16,348 nt of DNA from CAYTLW01 sp964438735 (GCA_964438735.1 CAYTLW010000154.1:1-16348), one strand, 5' to 3'. Counted from the stretch's first letter, positions 1-7,492 are shown. Notes: generated from the letters alone by a model not told the origin. Numbers and translations: made by a program.

Positions 1-129
1 AAGACCTTTCCGCAAGCTTTCTCGCCCAAAGGCGACTTTGCGATCGCCCTGGGCTATGTCCAACTCAGCGTTGACAAGGCGTTGCGCTTCAGTCACCGTG
101 GATCATACAGAAGGGGTATGGAGGCTGCC
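1..129. other. region upstream of the TetR-type gene; no complete gene
   Basis: The reading frame of the TetR-type gene stays open from base 1, so a longer protein entering from the left edge cannot be excluded. The upstream codons give no recognisable domain. There is no helix-turn-helix before residue 31 of the downstream protein, so I read this stretch as non-coding leader. A TTGACA hexamer at 71-76 could be a -35 element, but no good -10 lies 16-18 bases downstream; the nearest AT-rich match, CATACA at 104-109, is too far. The promoter is therefore unresolved. I see no clear palindromic operator. Confidence 0.4.
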
Positions 130-753
130 ATGGGCCTGCGGGACAGGAAGAAGGCCGCTACGCGTGCGGCCATTGAAAAGGCTGCTGTACGCCTGTTTCG
201 GCTGCGCGGATTCGAAGCCACCACGGCTGAAGACATCGCTGCTGCCGCGAGGGTTTCGCGTAGCACTTTGTTCAGATACTTCGAAACGAAAGAATCTATG
301 TTCTTCGGCCCACAGCGCCGCCGTGTGCAGCGCTTCGAGGCGTTGCTTCAAGGCGGTGGAGAGCACGAGCCCCCGATGGTCGCGATTCGGCGCGCTTGCG
401 TGACCATGTCCGCTGAGTTCATGGACGATCCCGAGCAGGTTCTGGCCGAATACGAGATCGTGCACTCGGCCCGTCGGCTGGTGGAACATGAAGCGCTGAT
501 CGAGCGCGAGTGGGAAGCGCTGATGTGCGCCTGGCTGGCCAGAGCTTCGGAATTCGACCCCGTCGAGGCGGCCCTGATCGCGGGCGCCATTTTTGGCATG
601 GTCCGCGCGGGACAGTCCGCCTGGATCGAGACCGGGTGCGCGGGCGATCTCGGTACGATTACCGAGCGCGTCTTCGAGCTGGTCGACGCCATGAAGCCAG
701 GTGCAGCATCGATAGGGGCAAACTCGGGCGCCTTCTCCGTCAACGCTCACTGA
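130..753 (+). CDS. TetR/AcrR-family transcriptional regulator
   Basis: This is a predicted one-component repressor of 207 residues, a normal length for TetR proteins. Residues 1-60 form the DNA-binding domain. The family pattern is plain: a first helix of basic and Ala-rich residues, RGFEATTAEDIA, then ARVSRSTLFRYFETKESM, matching the TetR helix-turn-helix and the start of helix 4. Residues 65-190 are a helical region expected to bind a ligand and dimerise; it is too variable to name an inducer. I chose ATG 130 because GGAG at 120-123 sits six bases upstream. An in-frame ATG at 118 and a TTG at 82 lack comparable spacing. The gene converges with the cytochrome gene, with 31 bases between their stops, so its target is not obvious from position. 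The peroxiredoxin operon is one candidate. Confidence 0.9.
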   Translation: MGLRDRKKAATRAAIEKAAVRLFRLRGFEATTAEDIAAAARVSRSTLFRYFETKESMFFGPQRRRVQRFEALLQGGGEHEPPMVAIRRACVTMSAEFMDDPEQVLAEYEIVHSARRLVEHEALIEREWEALMCAWLARASEFDPVEAALIAGAIFGMVRAGQSAWIETGCAGDLGTITERVFELVDAMKPGAASIGANSGAFSVNAH

Positions 754-784
754 CGATTGACTCGCATGCGATGCATGGCGTCAT

Positions 785-1186
785 TCAGCGCGCCGGCTCT
801 TGACGACCCTTCATGCTCCGAATCCAGGCTGTCATCTCGCTGGCTCTGGGCGCCAGATCGGGATGCGGCGGCATCAAGCCGCTGGGTCCGGCTGCCGCCC
901 CGCCTTCAACGATTGCCCGCGCGATATCCTCGTCGCTGCGCAGGTCGTGCCACTGAACCGAGCGGAAATCCCGCGGCCGCACCCCGAGCCTGGCCGCCGC
1001 TGGCCCGTTTCCAGCGCCTTCGGCCCCGTGGCAGGTCGCGCAGCGTCGCGCATAGATGTCCTCGACCGGCGCATCCGCTGGCAACGGGCGCTGGCAACCG
1101 CTGGCGGCCGCCAGAACAAGAAGCGAGACCGCGATCGGCGCAAGAAGCACCGATCGCGGCCGCGCATCGACCATCGTTCGCGGCAT
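785..1186 (-). CDS. small c-type cytochrome lipoprotein
   Basis: The protein has 133 residues. An N-terminal hydrophobic segment (about 12-29) ends in Ala-Ala-Ser-Gly-Cys31, a lipobox-like site, so it is probably exported and lipid-anchored. A haem-binding CATCH motif (CxxCH) lies at 49-53, followed by the Gly/Ala-rich stretch usual in class I cytochromes. Met105 in GLMPPHPDL is the likely sixth haem ligand. One covalently bound haem and single-electron transfer at the envelope are expected; the partner oxidase or reductase is unknown. The ATG at 1186 begins nine bases after the peroxiredoxin stop, so the two are probably co-transcribed. Neither this ATG nor the in-frame ATG at 1174 has a clear Shine-Dalgarno sequence, so coupling to upstream translation is plausible. 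The class is secure; the role is inferred. Confidence 0.88.
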   Translation of the reverse strand: MPRTMVDARPRSVLLAPIAVSLLVLAAASGCQRPLPADAPVEDIYARRCATCHGAEGAGNGPAAARLGVRPRDFRSVQWHDLRSDEDIARAIVEGGAAAGPSGLMPPHPDLAPRASEMTAWIRSMKGRQEPAR

Positions 1187-1195
1187 GAGCCGGAG

Positions 1196-1795
1196 CTACA
1201 GCCTGCGAGCGTTCTTGGACAGGAAGCTGGCCACGCCGTCGGCGGTCGGGGTCATGCCGGCCTTGCCATCCTTCCAGCCTGCGGGGCAGACCTCGCCGTT
1301 CTCCTCGTGGAACTTCAGCGCGTCGACCATGCGCAGCATCTCGTCGATGTTGCGGCCCAGGGGCAGGTTGTTGACCACCTGGTGCTGCACCATGCCGTCC
1401 TTGTCGATGAGGAAGGAGCCGCGCAGGGCCACGGTGCCGCCGGTGAGCACGTCGTAGTCACGGGCGATGGACTTGTCCAGGTCCGAGACCAGCGGGAAGC
1501 CGACCTGGCCGATTCCGCCGTCGCGCGTCCTGGTGTTGCGCCAGGCGTAGTGGCTGAAGTGGCTGTCGACCGAGCAGCCGATCACCTGCACGCCGCGCTC
1601 GGCGAACTTGGCGACCCGCTTGTCGAAGGCGATGATCTCGCTGGGGCAGACAAACGTGAAGTCCAGGGGGTAGAAGAACAGGACGACGTACTTGTCGCCC
1701 TCGAAGCTGCTCAGGGTCAGCTCGTCGAAGCTGCCGTCGGCGTGAACCGCGGTGGCGGTGAAGTCGGGCGCTTTCTTGCCTACCAGTACGCTCAT
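1196..1795 (-). CDS. typical 2-Cys peroxiredoxin (AhpC/Prx1 type)
   Basis: This is a cytoplasmic thiol peroxidase reducing hydrogen peroxide and organic hydroperoxides. It has 199 residues, the usual length for the family. FYPLDFTFVCPSEI holds the PxxxTxxC active site with peroxidatic Cys50, Thr47 and Pro43. Arg124 is the likely conserved active-site arginine. The resolving cysteine is Cys170 in GEVCPAGWK. A GGIG sequence at 93-96 resembles the GGLG loop of hyperoxidation-prone enzymes, but the partner C-terminal YF motif is absent, so it is probably robust to overoxidation. I set the start at ATG 1795 because the protein then begins MSVLVGKKAPDF, as homologues do, with GGAG about nine bases upstream. 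The frame is open to 1909 but that extension has no family support. It is the first gene of an operon with the cytochrome lipoprotein. The reductant is not encoded here. Confidence 0.96.
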   Translation of the reverse strand: MSVLVGKKAPDFTATAVHADGSFDELTLSSFEGDKYVVLFFYPLDFTFVCPSEIIAFDKRVAKFAERGVQVIGCSVDSHFSHYAWRNTRTRDGGIGQVGFPLVSDLDKSIARDYDVLTGGTVALRGSFLIDKDGMVQHQVVNNLPLGRNIDEMLRMVDALKFHEENGEVCPAGWKDGKAGMTPTADGVASFLSKNARRL

Positions 1796-2124
1796 GATCT
1801 CGTGCTCCATTCGGGCCATCCGGCCCGACGTTGTCGGGTGTGGCTTGTTGCGCTCACCTGTGTGGTGCGCGGCAGCCAGCCTTATGGTGCCCTCGCGCGG
1901 CGCGCGCAAGCATAGTTGTCAAAAACCGCTCGAAATTGACGTGATCCAGCGCAATACAGGCTTCACGATTGAAGGCTCGGAGGGTTTTTTCGGCGTTTTT
2001 CTCCAGTTTGGTGGGATTTCTTGCCAGATCTCTGTCATTCGATCGCATACGTTCTGACGTTGCCCCCAGCGGCCAACCGCCGTAGGCTGCCGTCCGCGCT
2101 GTGTGCGCGCGATCTGGAGTCCTC
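1796..2124. promoter_or_regulatory. divergent intergenic region, peroxiredoxin / HerA-like ATPase
   Basis: These 329 bases separate two divergent genes, and 1910-2045 is clearly more AT-rich than its surroundings. On the - strand, a TTGACA (1922 to 1917) and a -10-like TATGCT (1914 to 1909) lie close together but are not correctly spaced as one promoter. On the + strand, TTGCCA at 2021-2026 with CATAC near 2046 is a weak candidate for the ATPase gene. A small hairpin (CTTCA 1961-1965, TGAAG 1970-1974) is followed by T-runs at 1985-1990 and 1996-2000. No gene lies upstream for it to terminate, and the stem is short. No coding frame here is convincing. Confidence 0.4.
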
Positions 2125-4716
2125 ATGCCCAAGATGTTCCTCGGCCGCATCGTCGACCCCGCCTCGGGGCAGGTGACCGAGGAGGCGCTGGAGCACGAGC
2201 CCGATGGGCTGGTCACCCACGCCATCACCCTGGGCATGACCGGATCGGGCAAAACCGGCCTCTGCGTGGGTATGCTCGAGGAGCTGGTCCTGGCCGGCGT
2301 GCCCCTGATCATCATCGATCCCAAGGGCGACATGGCCAACCTGGCCCTGGTCTTCGACAAGCTGCAGGGCGAAGACTTCGCGCCCTGGGTCGACCCGGGC
2401 GAGGCGGATCGCAATGGGCGTACCCGCGCCGAAGAAGGAGAGGCCAAAGCCGCGCTCTGGAAGAAGGGCCTGGCCGACTGGGGCATCGGTCCCGAGCGCG
2501 TCGCCGAGCTGCACGATCGCATGGCGCTGACCATCTACACGCCTGGTTCCGAATCGGGCGTACCCATCAACGTGCTCGGCGCCTTCGAGCCGCCGCCGCC
2601 CGACGTGCTCTACGACCCCACCGCCCGGCGCGAGCTGGTCGCCGGTACGGTCGCGGGCCTGCTCGGCCTGGTGGGCATCGAGGCCGACCCGGTGCGCGAT
2701 CCGGAGCACGTGTTGCTGTCGCGCATCGTCGACGCAGCCTGGGATCGCGGCGAGTCGCTGGATATGGCGACCCTGATCCGTCGCCTGGTGGACCCGCCAT
2801 TCACCAAGATCGGCGTGTTCGAGGTCGACGCCTTCTTCAAGCCCGACAAGCGCATGAAGCTGGCGATGAAGCTCAACGGCATCATCGCGGCGCCGTCGTT
2901 CAAGCCCTGGACCGCCGGCGAGGCGCTCAACATCCGCGCCATCACCACGCCCCCCAAAGCCGAAGGCGACGCGCCGCCGCGAACGCCGGTCTCGCTCTTC
3001 TACCTGGCCCATCTCGACGACACCGAGCGCATGTTCTTCGCCTCGCTGCTCCTGGAGCAGATCGTCGCCTGGACCCGCACCTGCAGCGGCACCGGCTCCT
3101 TGCGGGCGCTGATCTATTTCGACGAAGTCTTCGGCTACCTGCCGCCCTACCCGAAGAACCCGCCGTCGAAGCGACCCATGCTGACCCTGCTCAAGCAGGC
3201 CCGCGCGGTCGGCGTGGGCATGATGTTGGTGACCCAGAATCCGGTGGACCTGGACTACAAGGCCATCTCCAACGCCGGTACCTGGTTTATCGGCAGGCTA
3301 CAGACCGAACGGGATCGCAACCGGGTGATGGACGGCCTGACCGCCGCCTCGGGCGGCCTGGACAAGAAGGCCCTGGACCAGCTCTTCGATTCGCTGCGCA
3401 AGCGCGTCTTCATGCTCCACGACGTGCGCGCCGATCGGCCGCGCCTCTTCCATACCCGTTGGGCCATGAGCTTCCTTCGCGGGCCCATGTCGCGCCGCGA
3501 GGTGGAGGGCCTGCTGGAGGAGATCACGCCGCCCGAAAGGCCCGACGAGGTCCTCGACGAGGCGCCCGTCGAAGACACGCCGGAACCGGCCGCCGAACCA
3601 GCCGTGACCGCCGAGGTCCTCGACAATGAAGCGCCGCCGTGGGCGGGTATGCCGCAGTTCCAGCCGACGCCCTTCAGCCCGTTGCCGGTGATCCGCCCCT
3701 CGCGCAAACCCAACGCCCTGGCCAACATGCCGCCCCGGCCTCACGCCGCCGAGACCCTGGTCCTGCCCATGGATCCGGCGGTCGATGACCCTCGCTGGCG
3801 TCCGCCGCCGGCGCCCCACGGCGTGCCCTATCGCTTCCTCGATCCGCGCGTCGCGTTCGCAGCGCGCATGGGTGGCACCTTTTCGTGTCGCGCCGAGCCG
3901 CCCCGCAAGGATGCCCGCATCCGCTGGGAACCGGCCCTGTACACGGACGTGGAGCTGCGCTTCGACGAGGAGCGCGCCGGCTTCGACCACCGCGAGCGCC
4001 AGCATCGGCTCTGGTATCCCCTGGGCCGCGAGGTCTTCGACCATCGGCCGACCTGGCTGTCCCTGGACGACGCAGACTTCCTGCCCCGCTCGCCGGCCGA
4101 GTCCATGTTCATGCCCCTGCCGGGCTGGCTCGACGATCCGCTGGAGTTCGCCGCCCTCCGTCGCCGCATCGAGGACGAGCTGCTGGCCACCCAGTCGCGC
4201 GGCCTGTGGATCAATCCGGGCCTGAAGCTGTGGGGAGAGCGGGGCGAGAGCCGCGCCGACTTCGTGCTTCGCTGCGTCGCCAAGGCCGAGGAGCGCATCG
4301 ACCGCCGGGCCGCCGCCATCGGCGCCACCTATCGCGAAAAGGCGCGCAGCTTCGAGGTTCGGATCCGCGAGCGCTACATCAGCCTCAAGGGCCTGCACGC
4401 CGAGGCGCAGCGCCAGCACCACGAGGCCCTGGCCGCCGCCGCCACCGCGGTGGCCGCCGAGCTCACCGGCGACAAGATGCCCGACGACGTGCGCGCCGCC
4501 TGGAAGGCCGTCACCCGGGCCAAGACGGACGTCAAGACCTTGGACGCCGAGCTGCGTGGCCTGAAGGCGCGCATGGAACGGGACGTGAACAAGATTCGCA
4601 CCGAAGAGCGGGGCAAGATCCAGAACATCGTGCAGCACCTGGTCGGGCTGGATCGGCAGGACATCCGCTTCGTCTTCTTTGGTGTGCTCTGGGTGCCCAT
4701 CACCCGCCGGCTTTAG
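2125..4716 (+). CDS. HerA/FtsK-superfamily ATP-binding protein with C-terminal coiled coil
   Basis: This is a large P-loop ATPase of 863 residues with a DUF87/HerA-like core. Walker A is GMTGSGKT at 37-44. LIIIDPKGDMANL at 61-73 is the sequence that follows Walker A strand-helix in this group. Walker B is ALIYFDEVFGYLPP near 327-340, followed by LKQARAVGVGMMLVTQNP, a sensor-like segment with a Gln typical of HerA/VirB4 relatives. A Pro/Glu-rich linker spans roughly 470-545. Residues about 715-835 are rich in Glu, Lys, Arg and Ala and predicted helical, probably coiled coil. I chose ATG 2125 because GGAG at 2116-2119 precedes it by five bases; a GTG at 2101 lacks this. No NurA nuclease, pilus or secretion gene lies beside it, so DNA or protein translocation cannot be told apart. 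The family is secure, the role unknown. Confidence 0.9.
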   Translation: MPKMFLGRIVDPASGQVTEEALEHEPDGLVTHAITLGMTGSGKTGLCVGMLEELVLAGVPLIIIDPKGDMANLALVFDKLQGEDFAPWVDPGEADRNGRTRAEEGEAKAALWKKGLADWGIGPERVAELHDRMALTIYTPGSESGVPINVLGAFEPPPPDVLYDPTARRELVAGTVAGLLGLVGIEADPVRDPEHVLLSRIVDAAWDRGESLDMATLIRRLVDPPFTKIGVFEVDAFFKPDKRMKLAMKLNGIIAAPSFKPWTAGEALNIRAITTPPKAEGDAPPRTPVSLFYLAHLDDTERMFFASLLLEQIVAWTRTCSGTGSLRALIYFDEVFGYLPPYPKNPPSKRPMLTLLKQARAVGVGMMLVTQNPVDLDYKAISNAGTWFIGRLQTERDRNRVMDGLTAASGGLDKKALDQLFDSLRKRVFMLHDVRADRPRLFHTRWAMSFLRGPMSRREVEGLLEEITPPERPDEVLDEAPVEDTPEPAAEPAVTAEVLDNEAPPWAGMPQFQPTPFSPLPVIRPSRKPNALANMPPRPHAAETLVLPMDPAVDDPRWRPPPAPHGVPYRFLDPRVAFAARMGGTFSCRAEPPRKDARIRWEPALYTDVELRFDEERAGFDHRERQHRLWYPLGREVFDHRPTWLSLDDADFLPRSPAESMFMPLPGWLDDPLEFAALRRRIEDELLATQSRGLWINPGLKLWGERGESRADFVLRCVAKAEERIDRRAAAIGATYREKARSFEVRIRERYISLKGLHAEAQRQHHEALAAAATAVAAELTGDKMPDDVRAAWKAVTRAKTDVKTLDAELRGLKARMERDVNKIRTEERGKIQNIVQHLVGLDRQDIRFVFFGVLWVPITRRL

Positions 4717-5041
4717 GCGCCCCTTGCCGCGCCACCATGGCGGTTGACACGTAACCCCGCTTCAATCCGCGGCCTTCGACGTCGTCTCGAAACTCCCTTC
4801 GTCATTCCGAAGGCTTTGCAATCACGCAGAAGAACTTGACGACACCGGCCAAACGAGGCGGGATCGCGGGCAGCTCCTCGGAGCCGCGATCGCAAGGGAT
4901 CGGAAACAAACCGGTTTCATAGCTGCACACCAGTGTAGGATTGCATTTCGAACTCGACCCTTTCCGCTTGAAAGACCAAGTTTTTTTGCAGCAATCCACA
5001 TCTCGCCGAACCATCGCTTCGCAACAGCCGCGAGGCAGCAG
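4717..5041. promoter_or_regulatory. intergenic region before the adenine methylase gene
   Basis: These 325 bases hold no credible gene. Just after the ATPase stop is a small hairpin (CGCCA 4730-4734, TGGCG 4738-4742) with no T-run. Further on is a stronger stem-loop at 4862-4891, listed separately, and a perfect 10-base palindrome AAACCGGTTT at 4908-4917. A -10-like TAGGAT lies at 4936-4941, but without a matching -35. The 3' half is AT-richer than the flanking genes, with a run of seven or more T at 4980-4987, as expected for a promoter and leader. GAGG at 5032-5035 is the ribosome binding site of the methylase gene. Confidence 0.45.
4862..4891. repeat. stem-loop with GATC ends upstream of the methylase gene
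   Basis: GATCGCGG at 4862-4869 and CCGCGATC at 4884-4891 are perfect 8-base inverted repeats. Inside them GCTC (4873-4876) and GAGC (4881-4884) can extend the stem around a CTCG loop, allowing a three-base bulge. Both outer arms carry GATC, the usual Dam target, and a third GATC lies at 4898-4901. No T-tract follows, so it is not a standard terminator. It could be a leader RNA structure or a protein or methylation-sensitive site. The function is inferred only. Confidence 0.45.
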
Positions 5042-6049
5042 ATGGCGAGCACAGCACCCGAACTCGAATCCCCCACAGCCGCTCCCGGCGCAGCGCCGAC
5101 CGCCACCTCCAGCCCCAGGCGGCCGGCGCTGCGCCTGGTTCCTCCCCCCCCGACCCCGGCCGACCTGGCCCGCGCACGCGGCAAGGCTGGCCCCTTTATC
5201 AAATGGGTCGGGGGCAAGACCCGCCTGCTCGGCGACCTGGAGCTGCTGCGACCCCGTGAGATCCGGCGCTACGCCGAGCCCTTCGTGGGCGGCGGGGCGA
5301 TGTACTACCACCTCTGGAATGGCGGCCAGCTCGAATATGCGCTGCTCTGCGACCTGAACACGGACGTGGTCACCGTCTACCGGGTCGTGCGCGACCAGCC
5401 CGACGCCCTGATGGCCGCCCTGCATCGCCACCAGGCCCGCTACCTGGCCAGCGATGAGACGGGCCGAGCCGCCTATTTCTACGACGTGCGCGCCCGCCAT
5501 CCCGACGACCACGACATGGGCGACGTGGAGCGCGCCGCGCGCATGCTCTTCCTCAACCGCACCTGCTTCAACGGCCTCTGGCGCGAGAATCGCTCCGGCC
5601 GCTTCAACAGCCCCCACGGGCGCTACAAGAGGCCCGTCATCGCCCCCGAGGAGCGCCTGCGCACGGCCACCATCGCCCTGCACGACACCGCCGTCGAGCA
5701 GGCCGACTTCCGCTCCCTGCCAGCGCTCGTCCAGCAGCACGACATCGACTTCGTCTACCTGGACCCGCCCTATCACCCCATCAGCGCCACCAGCGCCTTC
5801 AACGCCTATAGCCAGGGCGCCTTCTCCGGCAGCGATCAGCAGGACCTGGCCAACGTCTGCGTCGAGCTCGACCAGATGGGCGTGCGCTTCATGCTCTCCA
5901 ACAGCGACTGCGCCTTCATCCGCGGGCTGTACAAGCGCTTCGACATCCGCACAGTGCGAGCCCCCAGGGCCGTCAATTGCAAAGGCGGCAAACGCGGCAA
6001 GGTGGCCGAAGTGGTCGTGCGCAATCGCCGGCCCGGCCTGGTCTGGTAG
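5042..6049 (+). CDS. Dam-family DNA N6-adenine methyltransferase
   Basis: This is a class D12 (alpha-type) S-adenosylmethionine-dependent methyltransferase that transfers a methyl group to adenine N6, probably in GATC or a related site. It has 335 residues, against about 270-280 for classical Dam. The excess is a Pro/Ala-rich N-terminal extension of about 48 residues that looks disordered. Key motifs are KWVGGKTRLL at 54-63, the SAM-binding EPFVGGGA at 79-86, LNRTCFNGLWR at 171-181, the catalytic DPPY at 241-244, and LSNSD at 285-289. All are intact. ATG 5042 has GAGG six bases upstream. No restriction endonuclease gene is adjacent, so it looks like a solitary (orphan) methylase. It converges with the pseudokinase gene 12 bases away. 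The family call is secure; the recognition site is inferred. Confidence 0.95.
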   Translation: MASTAPELESPTAAPGAAPTATSSPRRPALRLVPPPPTPADLARARGKAGPFIKWVGGKTRLLGDLELLRPREIRRYAEPFVGGGAMYYHLWNGGQLEYALLCDLNTDVVTVYRVVRDQPDALMAALHRHQARYLASDETGRAAYFYDVRARHPDDHDMGDVERAARMLFLNRTCFNGLWRENRSGRFNSPHGRYKRPVIAPEERLRTATIALHDTAVEQADFRSLPALVQQHDIDFVYLDPPYHPISATSAFNAYSQGAFSGSDQQDLANVCVELDQMGVRFMLSNSDCAFIRGLYKRFDIRTVRAPRAVNCKGGKRGKVAEVVVRNRRPGLVW

Positions 6050-6061
6050 TCACCGCGTCGA

Positions 6062-7219
6062 TCAGCGCCGCCCAGCCAAGGCATCCTCGACCAACTCCAT
6101 CTCGTCCGCAGGCTTCCACGCCGCGGCCCCGCCCCGTCGAATCTCGGTCGCAGCGACTCGACGCGGGCGTCGGTTGGAGTCGGAGCCCGCGCCGTTGAGG
6201 GATCGGACCCTTCCGCCGTCCAAAGCGCGCACACCGTTCAACGGCTGGGTGCTGACGACACCGGCCAGGCCCGTTCCCAGGTTCGTTCGATCCGGGCTGT
6301 CCGCGTCGAAGATGCCGGAGTCGGAATCCGGCAGGCTGTCGGCCGGGGCTTCGGCCAGGTTGGCCAGCAGACAGGCGTGGCGCATCTCCTCGGCAGTCTG
6401 GAAGCGATCCGTCGGCGATTTGGCCATGGCGAGTCGCAGGGCCGCATCCAGCCGCTCGTTGCTGGTGGGTCCCAGCCGCTCGACGAGCGACGGAACCGGC
6501 TCCTGGAGGTGGTTGTTCATGGTGTCGCCGGGCCCGGGCCCATCAAAAGGTCGCTCGCCCGTCAGGCATTCAAAGGCGATCACCGCCACCGCGTACAGGT
6601 CGCTGCGGCCATCCACCGGCTCACACTGGACCTGCTCCGGGCTCATATAAGAGGGCGTGCCGAGGCTCGTCTCGTTGGGATCGATCGTGACGGAATGATT
6701 GGCCACCAGCCCGAATCCCAGCAGCTTCACCGCCCAGCCGCCATCATCCATGCGCTCCAGGAAGATATTGGCGGGGCTGAGATTCCGATGCACCAGGCCC
6801 AATTCATGGGCTTCCGACAGGCCGCCGAGCACGGCGTCCACAATGGCGCAAGTGGCGTGCTCCGATAAAGTCCGCCCCCGCAGGCGACTCGGGTGCAAGG
6901 CGTTCTCCAACGTCTCGCCGACCAGGTACTCCGACACCGCGTAGAGTTCCCCGCCGTCGGACTCGCCAAACTCCAACACGCGCAGCGTGTTCGCATGTCG
7001 CAGACGGGAAATCGAAGAAGCTTCCGTAAAGAACCGCCGACGAATACCCGCCCCCTGCAGGTCCGACGCCGGGGACATCACCTTGAGCGCCACCACCTGT
7101 CCAGTCGTCGCGTCATGCGCCCGGTACAGGTCTCCCCGTTCGCCCGTCTCCATCAAAGAGATGATCCGATACCGGTCGCAGAACATAGATCCAGACTCGA
7201 GCTTGCGCGCTGCGTTCAT
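6062..7219 (-). CDS. Ser/Thr kinase-fold protein, predicted pseudokinase
   Basis: From ATG 7219 the protein has 385 residues. A bacterial eukaryotic-like kinase domain covers about residues 15-285, with a roughly 95-residue low-complexity tail and no membrane span. The fold is clear: the beta-3 lysine VALK (Lys46), an alpha-C glutamate (about 66), VHRNLSPANIFL, SLGTPSYMSPEQ at about 185-196, SDLYAVAVIAFECLTGERPF, and a C-lobe Arg. Catalytic residues are lost: HRD is HRN (Asn146) and DFG is GFG (Gly168). The Gly-loop has Glu for its first Gly. Both changes are in the DNA (AAT near 6790, GGA near 6714). It probably binds, scaffolds or regulates rather than phosphorylates. ATG 7219 is chosen because GGGGAGG lies just upstream and a promoter-like element sits at 7253-7280; ATG 7231 is the alternative. 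The frame runs to 7294, beyond that promoter. Confidence 0.88.
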   Translation of the reverse strand: MNAARKLESGSMFCDRYRIISLMETGERGDLYRAHDATTGQVVALKVMSPASDLQGAGIRRRFFTEASSISRLRHANTLRVLEFGESDGGELYAVSEYLVGETLENALHPSRLRGRTLSEHATCAIVDAVLGGLSEAHELGLVHRNLSPANIFLERMDDGGWAVKLLGFGLVANHSVTIDPNETSLGTPSYMSPEQVQCEPVDGRSDLYAVAVIAFECLTGERPFDGPGPGDTMNNHLQEPVPSLVERLGPTSNERLDAALRLAMAKSPTDRFQTAEEMRHACLLANLAEAPADSLPDSDSGIFDADSPDRTNLGTGLAGVVSTQPLNGVRALDGGRVRSLNGAGSDSNRRPRRVAATEIRRGGAAAWKPADEMELVEDALAGRR

Positions 7220-7252
7220 GTGCCTCCCCATGCCAGCGTGCTTCCACGCCAA

Positions 7253-7280
7253 CCTGTAGCAGATGCAGGACTCGTGCCAA
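7253..7280 (-). promoter_or_regulatory. sigma-70-like promoter for the pseudokinase gene
   Basis: Read on the - strand, TTGGCA (7280 to 7275) is a five-of-six match to the -35 consensus. After a 16-base spacer comes TACAGG (7258 to 7253), preceded by TGC as in extended -10 elements. Transcription would begin near 7246, placing the GGGGAGG ribosome site and ATG 7219 about 27 bases downstream. Confidence 0.5.
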
Positions 7281-7431
7281 TGACACCCAGTCACAATTCA
7301 GGCATTCATGTCGGGATATCCGGTCCAGCCGCGGCGCGGCAATTACCTGAAACCACTCGCCAAATCTGGGCCCCCACCACGCGTCAACCGAGGCCCCATC
7401 CACCGCCGTCCTCCAACCGGCAGCCACGCGC

Positions 7432-7492
7432 CTGTCTCATGAAACACGTGCGAGACAGACGTCACTGACGGTTGAGACAGGTGTGACAGGTG
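7432..7492. repeat. cluster of inverted and direct repeats, possible operators
   Basis: CTGTCTC (7432-7438) and GAGACAG (7452-7458) are perfect inverted repeats with a 13-base spacer. GAGACAG occurs again at 7474-7480. CGTCA-C-TGACG at 7460-7470 is a perfect 11-base palindrome about one centre base. GACAGGTG is directly repeated at 7476-7483 and 7485-7492, nine bases apart. Five elements of this kind in 61 bases between divergent genes suggest binding sites for a regulator. The regulator is unknown. Confidence 0.55.

Noticed and set aside
765..777. CATGC-GAT-GCATG inverted repeat between convergent genes as a bidirectional terminator
   Set aside because: The stem is five bases with no T-tract on either side; it is too weak to call.
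1961..2000. Hairpin plus T-runs as an intrinsic terminator
   Set aside because: The stem is only five bases, the T-run starts ten bases after it, and no + strand gene ends just upstream.
3298..4638. Long - strand open frame of 446 codons inside the HerA-like gene
   Set aside because: It lies antisense to a gene with clear motifs, is Gly/Arg/Ala/His-rich with no domain, and is explained by high GC.
4862..4891. The stem-loop as terminator of the HerA-like gene
   Set aside because: It lies about 145 bases after the stop and has no T-tract; a leader or binding-site role for the downstream gene fits better.
5454..6650. Open + frame of 398 codons overlapping the methylase and kinase genes
   Set aside because: It is a Ser/Pro/Thr/Arg-rich frameshift shadow that overlaps two genes with intact catalytic-fold motifs.
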